Shown piece by piece: positions 56,501-64,000 of a stretch of DNA of 64,000 nucleotides. Location of the stretch: NCBI GenBank assembly GCA_965153455.1, contig OZ234493.1, forward strand, positions 21,256,213-21,320,212, written 5' to 3'. The position numbers and the translations under genes were made by a program. This stretch comes from Sphagnum compactum. Taxonomy: Eukaryota > Bryophyta > Sphagnopsida > Sphagnales. A model generated the notes under the pieces. It saw only the letters and a list, made by a program, of their open reading frames with translations. It was not told the DNA's origin and did not search any database. The number at the start of each line of letters is the position of its first letter. Positions within the stretch are counted from its first letter, which is position 1.

Positions 56501-59440
56501 TAAAGTCGGTGACATTTTTTAAAGCAAATATATTAGGTTCCCTGATGATTTATTGTCAATTGAAATGTTTGATGATGAAAAAGCTTTCATGCATAAGACC
56601 AAAGAATTCATGACCCCAATTGGCCACCTTCCAACAACAACAACAACAACATCAGTCAACAATAATGGACATTGGAGAGATACAAATTGGATGGTGGAAC
56701 CTGGTGTTGGGTGCAAGCAAAGCAAAGCTCTACATATTAGAGACTCTTGGATGCACACCCCCCAACAGTTCCAATGCACCATTATTGAGGACCTTTTTCC
56801 AATATCATTTCCTACACAAGTTGGCTACCTATCATAGGCCATTTGCATGAGAAATGCAGTTTACTGGGGCTGTCATCATCCCAGGTACCCACCACAAGAT
56901 TCTTGATTAAAAAAATGGTATCAATTTATGTATAGGAGAAGGGCCTGTGTACATGGAAGGGCCTGTACTCTCAGGTCCTTTCCCCTTGTAAAGCAGAGCT
57001 GGGATTTTTTCACTTTGTAGAAATAGTGACAGGCTGGCTGGTACCTTCCACTACAGAAGATCCCCCTTGCTGAAAACAGTTTTCTTCAGGCAGGTAAAGG
57101 GAGCTGAAAATACAAAGGAAAAATCCAGGCAGTGCTTTACATATGAATGTAAAGATTAAAGACCCGCTCCGGTTATGTTAGTGTAATTGGATGGCATGTT
57201 GCCCACAGCATTTGATTTTCTGACATGTTGTCCTGTTTTTCCAGGCGGGGGTATCAGGAGAAAAATTGGAGCATGTGTACTTAATTAAGCTCGATAAAGC
57301 CCTTGGCCAAATTGGCTTTACTGGAGTGTGTTTTCATGACAAACCAAAAACTTAAAGGACAGAAACTCCAGTTAGAACTTGGAAGTAGAAAGGGATACAA
57401 ATTTTGAACTTGAGATTGTGAATGATGTGAACTTGCAAATGAGAAGGAAGACATGCTGAAGTGGGTACCAATTTGAGAAGCAAGTGACTTGACCCAAACA
57501 CATGGACAATTTTTCCAGTTTGGGTGTTGGAAACTATGCTTTCAGTTGTAGGCAGCCTGCCATCTTGAGCACTGGAAAGGATTTTTTCTCAAACTCATGT
57601 ACATGATGCAATGGAGAAATCATCTCCCTAGCAAAGGCTAAAAAGTACATGGATGGATGGCAAAAACTGTAGCAGAAAATGGTGACATTGGTGAGTGGTG
57701 AAGATCTACATGCTCTCAAGGCTCTCTCTGGCATGCATCAGTTTTCTACCCCTTGCTTTTTTAGCCACTACAGTTTGACAATATTTGTTGGATTGTCACA
57801 AGTTAACGATTAAAAAATGTCACAGGTTATTGATACCATTGACAAGTGAAAGCGCTTGACAATGGTGAACCAGGCATGGCCTCCTTTTCTGTCCCCCACC
57901 ACAATGGTATTCTCAAGCTTGGTATTTTGTGATATTTTTTTATTGCTTGTGCAATGTGCCTCTCAATAAGTACTATGGAATTGGTCAAGCCCCTGCCCAT
58001 TATGTTGGATAAGGCACCAGTGAGCCCGTTAGAGCAAGGTAGGTGATGCACCCAGGGCAATGCCATTCCATGACATTAAGGTTTGGGGCGGCAGATTCAT
58101 TGAATTGGGAAAAGAATTATGTTCAACGGACACATTTGGGTCAAATTTATGCATGTATGATCATCACTGGAAGATTACAACATATAATGCGATCAAGAAA
58201 ATGACTTAATCTGCCATTCCAGACCTTAATGTTAACTTCACCTGTTGGTCTTGTCCTGTGAGTCAGAATGTCCCTGACAAAGTCGAAGAAAATGGAACCC
58301 TAGATCCTTGCAGCATTTCCATTCTAGTTCCCCTTTTGAGCACTCTCATATATTAACTTCTTAAAGGTGAGTCTTGCAGGTGCAGCTATATGCACTAATG
58401 CATGTGGCAAGCTGTTGCATGGAATTGTCATGCTGATTTTAGAGTCTCTTTCTGTGTGTCGGGTACCATGTTCTCAGGTTGTAGACTATCATGCCATCCC
58501 TCCCTCAATACTTCCTTTTGGTACACAGCAACATAGTGCTTGAAAGAATCCAAGGAGAGGAGATGACAGAATGATATATACATATATATCACATGAGTGA
58601 GAAGATTCCAGATCCTGCAGGCTTAGTAAAAGAGTTGCAGAATTGCCTCATGTGCTGCTCATGCACTACGTCTTACTTGCTGGCTGTGTACAGAAACTGC
58701 AGATTTTTTTGACTATGTCAAAAGTAGTGCTTTTCTATATTTTGATTGCTATGGATTTGCAGAAAATAAGTGTCTGTTTTACTGTCTTTTAAGACATCTG
58801 GTTCAAGCAAATGCTAAGTGGAGGTTGGGCTTGCAGAAAGGTGGGTTCAGACCAGCAGCTAGTGACACAGGTAAACCCACCATAATTTGGCCTCATGGTA
58901 CTGCCCATTTCTCTGCTATACTGACTTTTTGATTGTATCACACACACAGAAAACTGGATGCATCTGAAACGCACTAAAGTTTGAAGAGCTTATCATGTTT
59001 TGTAGCTTCCATACCTCTTCATAATTCTTGTCTCGAGGGTTCTGTTCCATGTCATAAGCAAAGGCCTATTCGAGTGAGCAGTGCTGTGTGAGAGAATGCT
59101 GAAGTTGTTTGCTGATGGATTACAGCCACGACCTCTGCCAGTAAAGAGTTCTCCTGTTGCAGTGCATCAGGCAAGTGCTTGAGGTACAACTTAACCCTCC
59201 CATTGTTTCTTTCTTCTCTGGGACTCTTTCTATTTTCCTGTTCTCCACATTACTCAGACAGTGGTGATGGAATCGGCATGGTGATGGCCATTGTCTGTTT
59301 GCTGGCCATGGACATTGCCAATGATTTTCAAGAGTGAATGCTTAGTTGTGCCTTTGAGCAACCAATTACTTCACAATTCCTGAAAGTGCTATCAATGCCT
59401 TCTGAAGAGTAGAGTCCTCATGCAAGCAAACGAGTTGAAT
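56500..59440. other. Less AT-rich block without a recognised gene
   Basis: Its composition resembles the regions flanking the genes rather than the AT-rich transposon fields. A possible plus-strand exon after TTTTTCCAG at 57244 reads AGVSGEKLEHVYLIKLDKAL and continues to a stop at 57352-57354. The open frame 56553-56837 (94 codons) has an ATG but no motif. An imperfect 13-bp stem lies at 57837-57866. It may be a relic or non-coding gene; nothing firm can be said. Confidence 0.35.
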
Positions 59441-59449
59441 AACCACTTC

Positions 59450-62300
59450 CACTAATCAATATTTGTAAAGGAACTAAGAGAGTTGCAAGATGACATTCTC
59501 ACAATATCTCTTTTTGTAATCAAACAATAACAACTTGCTACCAAAACCCGATATATTGTGCACTCGAATGATTTGATCAACATACACAAAACATGGTCAT
59601 ATTTCTTTGTGACATGAAAAGAGATCTCCAACAATAAAAAGTGTTCTTGAATTCATCCATTTTGATTTTCATGGGTGATTATATTGTTGGTGTTGGACCT
59701 ATTCTAATTACACAAGTTTCCAATATTTCTTTGTGTTAATTGGGCTTTGAATTGCGTACACTTATGCAATCATGCAAGTTTTAGAACAAAATTGGAAATC
59801 ACTTATCAAAATTTAAACAAAAGACTTTACGAATCTACAACTAGATGAAGGGTCATTGTAATAATTGAACCTAAGTTGAGGGTAATTGTTCTCTTATTGT
59901 TGATTATTGTCAACTTTTTCACATAATTCCTATGGAGACATTGAGGCGCATGTGTCGTCACAAGCTTTTTGAAATTAATTGAAAATAATGGATGATTTTT
60001 TTCATCTATTTAATAAGCATTCATCATTTATCACCAACGTATTTTTGAAGCTCATTGGATTATGTTGCCTATTAATGTCTATTAATGTCCATCCTCTTCA
60101 TAGATGCATGAGATTATTCTTCAACATTTTCAACTCATAATCTAACAATAGAACCTTGTTTGTTTTGATTTTGGAACTCAAAATCATCAATTTTTCTTTG
60201 TATTTTTTTCCTTGTGGAAACAAACCATGTTATATGTAGTGACTTTGTGGGTGTTAGTTAATATGATTTTTGTAATCTAAATTGCGATCTATTATTGAAA
60301 TGTTTGTTGATGTGTTTCTAAAACTAAATTTGAGCATTTCACGCATGATGTTTTGTAAGTCATGCACATTCACCTTATTTCCTTTGTCACTCATGCTTTC
60401 AATTAAAACAAAAAATTCAAACACATATATGATGTTAAAATTCAATGCAAAAATATAATTTCAATATATTTAAGGGTGATTTAAATAAATGGATATTGAA
60501 ATTTTAGATAATTATGGGGTGAGAAAAATTAGAGCTCCTCACATAATGCCCCCCAAGCAATACCTTCTTCTATGATTGTAATAAGAAAAAATTAACACAC
60601 AATGAACCTCATAGGTTCAAAGTTCAACCCAAAATTTTATCTTGAAATCATACATTGACACGAAATCATTTATATTTGTTTGGAACCAACATCACTATGT
60701 GAATGATGATATAATATGTACAAAAAATTTCTTATTTCACATTTTGAATTTAACAAACATGACAAAAATTCTTTACAAATAATTTTTAAAAAATTAGTCC
60801 AAATTCACCATGAAAAAAATGTTGATATAAAATGGTGAAATATTTTCAATGTAAATTGAATTTTAATTTAATAACTTTGAAAGAACAAACTAGTTCTTCA
60901 AATGTCATTCACAATTTGGTTTTTTGTTTTAGCCAAATCTCATGGGATCTATGTAAGTAATGAGTTCATTTCCTTTAGATCTTACTTATGAACTTTCCAT
61001 TTTGATAAGTCACTTGATACTTTTGGGTATTCTAACTAACTACACCAATTGCAATATTTAATGTGGGTTCAAAATTAATGTGGTTCACATTTCACATTTT
61101 GTAAATTTGTGTACAACATTCATAATAAAAGCATAAAATTAAAATATTAGAATCCTACATGGGGTTCATGGTCATACATTAGTGTGGGTTTTGACTAGGA
61201 TTCTCCATGCATAAATTTGGTTTTTTCTTCCATAATGATTTTTAAAATTTGAATTCCAATGACGTTGATTTCATCGGAGCTAGTTTAGGTGGGATGGGCT
61301 ATAGTCGTAGGTCATACAAAAAGACAATTCCAAACTACAAATTTATAAGAACTCGATTCCAAATTGGAATTTCTAAAAAATAAATATTTTACAAGTTTTA
61401 ATGTTTCAAAATGTCCTTATGGATCCTAAGATATCGAAAGAGGAACAAATCTTTTTATTTTTTTCAATGTCTTTTGGAATCTTTGTGTCCTTCCAATTTT
61501 TTTCAATCATTGTGGTTTTCCAATGTCATACACATGTTTACATGTAATTTCATACAAATGTAAATATGTGTTATTTCATTTTAATATGTTGAGATTATTT
61601 CAAGAGATTAACATGTTTTTTTTTCTTCGAGATTAAGCTAGTTTCCAATAAATTTTTTCCTTTAAATACTTAATTCAAGGATTCAATCCCCACTTGCTTA
61701 GCTGATTTAATGTTTATCCACCCTAATTGCTTCCAAAAGTCCAACGAATTAAAACCAGGGGTGGTTGATTAGATCTCCCCTTGGATGATAATTGGGCGAT
61801 GTTCTGTGCAATTTGAATCCTATATATATTTGAAAATAACAATTTTTAAAAATGTAAACCCTTATTTTTTTTGTCATTTCATTGTCACCGGTAATGCATA
61901 GCAACATGGAGCCCAAGTTTTTTTTGCTACAGTCATTGAATTTTCTACTAAAAACACACACACATTTTAAAGTTAATAAAAGATTTTTGTTTGTTTTTGA
62001 AAAAATCTAGAAACAATTAAAATTCACTATTGAATGATCACAAGTTGCATTATTTATGAATAATGATAAGTAATGTGAACCACATCAATTATCATAATAA
62101 ATGTAAATAGTCTAATTATAAAATGATTGGTGTTGTCTTACAAATAAATTTCGATCCATGAAATTTTGATTCTTGTACAAGTTGCATGTAGAATATGGTT
62201 TAAAGTTTTTGGTGAAGGTTTCAATTATACAAATCAAATTTTTGTTAAAATTTCTAACGTAAGGTAAAGTTCAAGGTGAATCATTTCCAAAATATGGGGG
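59450..62300. other. AT-rich intergenic DNA, nothing recognised
   Basis: Strongly AT-rich, with no open frame above 70 codons and no repeat resolved. Confidence 0.5.
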
Positions 62301-62529
62301 CCTAGGACAAGGTAATACTTTAGTACCTTGGCCAATTCGACACAAATTATATGATTTTTAGAAATGTTGAATTTTCAAAAATTATTTCTTCCAATCAAAA
62401 AAATATAATGAAAGAAAAGAATGGATATTTAAGAATATTCCATTTGTTGAGATGAATGTTTCAAAATTAATTAATTATTCAACGGACATGTGTTGAAATG
62501 GCCAAGGTACTACGGTAGTCAAGTCTAGG
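62301..62529. mobile_element. Inverted-repeat element, about 229 bp (MITE-like)
   Basis: The left arm (CCTAGGACAAGGTAATACTT then TAGTACCTTGGCCAATTCGA and CACA) matches the reverse complement of the right arm, with a perfect core of GTAGTACCTTGGCC apart from its first base. Each arm is about 40 bp with scattered mismatches. The interior is AT-rich without coding capacity. No clear target duplication was seen, so the exact ends are uncertain. Confidence 0.6.
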
Positions 62530-64000
62530 TTTTAACCATACATTTTTGTAATGTCACCACCCAACACCACAAGAAAGTATGGACACAATTCACTAAACAT
62601 TTAGTTCATTTTGTAGTGAAATTCATGGAAACTCATTAAAATAAAATTGTAAGGGGAAATGTGAACAACAAATGAACAATTAATGAATTAGGAAACATGT
62701 TATTGACAAAGTGGAGTTATGTAGTTTGTACCAATGTTATCCAATTCTTGATTTTGAAAAAAAAAACCTTTGGTTTTAGTTTTTAAATCTTTTTTGTGTT
62801 TAATAGAACCTCCAATGTAATTTTGAAAATGGTTTTGTGGATTTTTGATATTTCCCCAAAAGAATGAAGCCTAGTCTAATTTAAGATTGGGTTCACTTCC
62901 ATCTACATTGCACCCATTTAAAGTCTTTTTTTGTTATATTAATTTTGTTCAAGTAATGTACATGCCCAAGAATGAAGATTCTGTGTTAATTCTAGCAAAG
63001 ATGGTACAACAAAACTTGTTTAAGTGGATGACAATCCCAAGAGACATTTATATCTTGCAAGATGATTTTTTAAAAATTAAACTTGAAATTTTATGTTGCA
63101 AGATCATCAAGACAATGCAAAACTCAAATTCATTTACAAGATGATCAAAAACAAAAATATAAGTTGTGGAATGTAACATGGATATCAAACATCACACAAC
63201 CTACACAAAAATTCTCATCAGAATTTTGATTGTCTAATTTCACAAATCGTCAAAATGTGAGAATAAACAAAACACACAACATTGTCATGACAAATTTGAT
63301 GAAATAATTTCATAAATTGTCAAAACATGATGAGTACACACAAACACAAAAATTGTCATGACATGATCAAAAGCATGTGCAATTTATTATCAGAACACAT
63401 GAAATCATAATGAATAAACATTGTAAACATATAATTGTCATGACATTATCAAAAAACATTGTTGACATAATTAGAAATTACTCATAACATCATGATGGGT
63501 AAACAAACATTATCATGTCACATATTATTTTGTGACTATTGATTCATTTCAAGAACTCAAAATTGTAGGTTAGACACCCACCTTATAAATTCACCTTGTA
63601 GACTGTAGATAAAAGAATTGGTAAATTGAAGTTGAAATTTTATAGTCATGGAAGTGGAAATTCAATTTCATGAGAAGTCTATTTGATCATGTAATTTTGT
63701 TTTGATATTGTAGGATTCATGGAGCAAATGAAAATGAATGTTGTTCATACATGATTGTTTAGATTTTTTAAAATCATATCTTAATCAAATATGTACAAAA
63801 TGAATGCATGTATTCAAAAAATAGATTTAAAATTAAAACCTTACAATACTTTTGAAAAAAAATTTAAGTAATTTTTGTTTTAATTTATCCATAGTCAACT
63901 AACATATGTAAAATAATTGATTATTTTAAAGATGTTTTCCCCAATAAATCAAATTAAATAATTTTATAAAATATATGTGCCTATACCATATGGGTCATTA
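62530..64000. other. AT-rich intergenic DNA to the window end
   Basis: Apart from the weak repeat noted at 63280-63475, nothing is recognised. The longest open frame is 85 codons (62887-63144, plus) with no motif. Confidence 0.45.
63280..63475. repeat. Degenerate tandem repeat around ATTGTCATGACA
   Basis: The motif ATTGTCATGACA (itself containing the palindrome TGTCATGACA) recurs near 63283, 63352 and 63436, each followed by a weak (T/G)ATCAAAA-like segment. Spacing is about 70-85 bp and similarity is low. Confidence 0.4.

Overview
The window is nuclear DNA from a land plant. The genes have short coding exons, GT-AG introns, 5' untranslated introns and CT/GA-rich leaders, and they sit in AT-rich sequence full of decayed DNA transposons. 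Three gene families are plant-type: a chloroplast/mitochondrial-type adenylate kinase, a STAR/QKI-like KH protein and a SPIRAL1-like protein. The species cannot be fixed from the sequence. A large-genome non-seed plant or gymnosperm is possible, but that is only an impression.

Layout. 1-4.6 kb holds decayed coding remnants and two minisatellite fields. 4.7-13 kb holds a plus-strand gene for a very long coiled-coil protein, with a TATA box, a 1.8 kb intron in the 5' leader and at least six coding exons; its 3' end is not settled. 13-28 kb is gene-poor: minisatellites, a short telomere-like tract, two non-autonomous hAT-type elements with 8-bp target duplications (15.15 and 18.25 kb), a decayed hAT-type transposase (22.6-24.45 kb) and a tRNA-like fragment. 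28.2-30.6 kb holds a four-exon adenylate kinase gene (312 residues). 30.6-36 kb has no gene I can support. 36.05-38.63 kb, minus strand, holds a seven-exon KH-domain gene (279 residues) convergent with the kinase gene. 38.6-45.5 kb is AT-rich with an unidentified decayed coding remnant. 45.58-46.40 kb, minus strand, holds a SPIRAL1-like gene (126 residues, two coding exons) with a 46-bp tandem array just upstream. 47.8-64 kb has no intact gene: a second decayed hAT-type transposase (50.9-52.55 kb, minus), a terminal-inverted-repeat element (62.3 kb), and AT-rich or mixed sequence.

The four genes do unrelated jobs (coiled-coil scaffold, nucleotide metabolism, RNA binding, microtubule organisation), as expected of neighbours in a plant genome; nothing suggests a cluster. 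The most informative non-gene signal is the concentration of hAT-type material: two decayed transposases of apparently different lineages, two short elements with clean target duplications, and related ends inside the kinase intron. I did not find a new multi-gene system.
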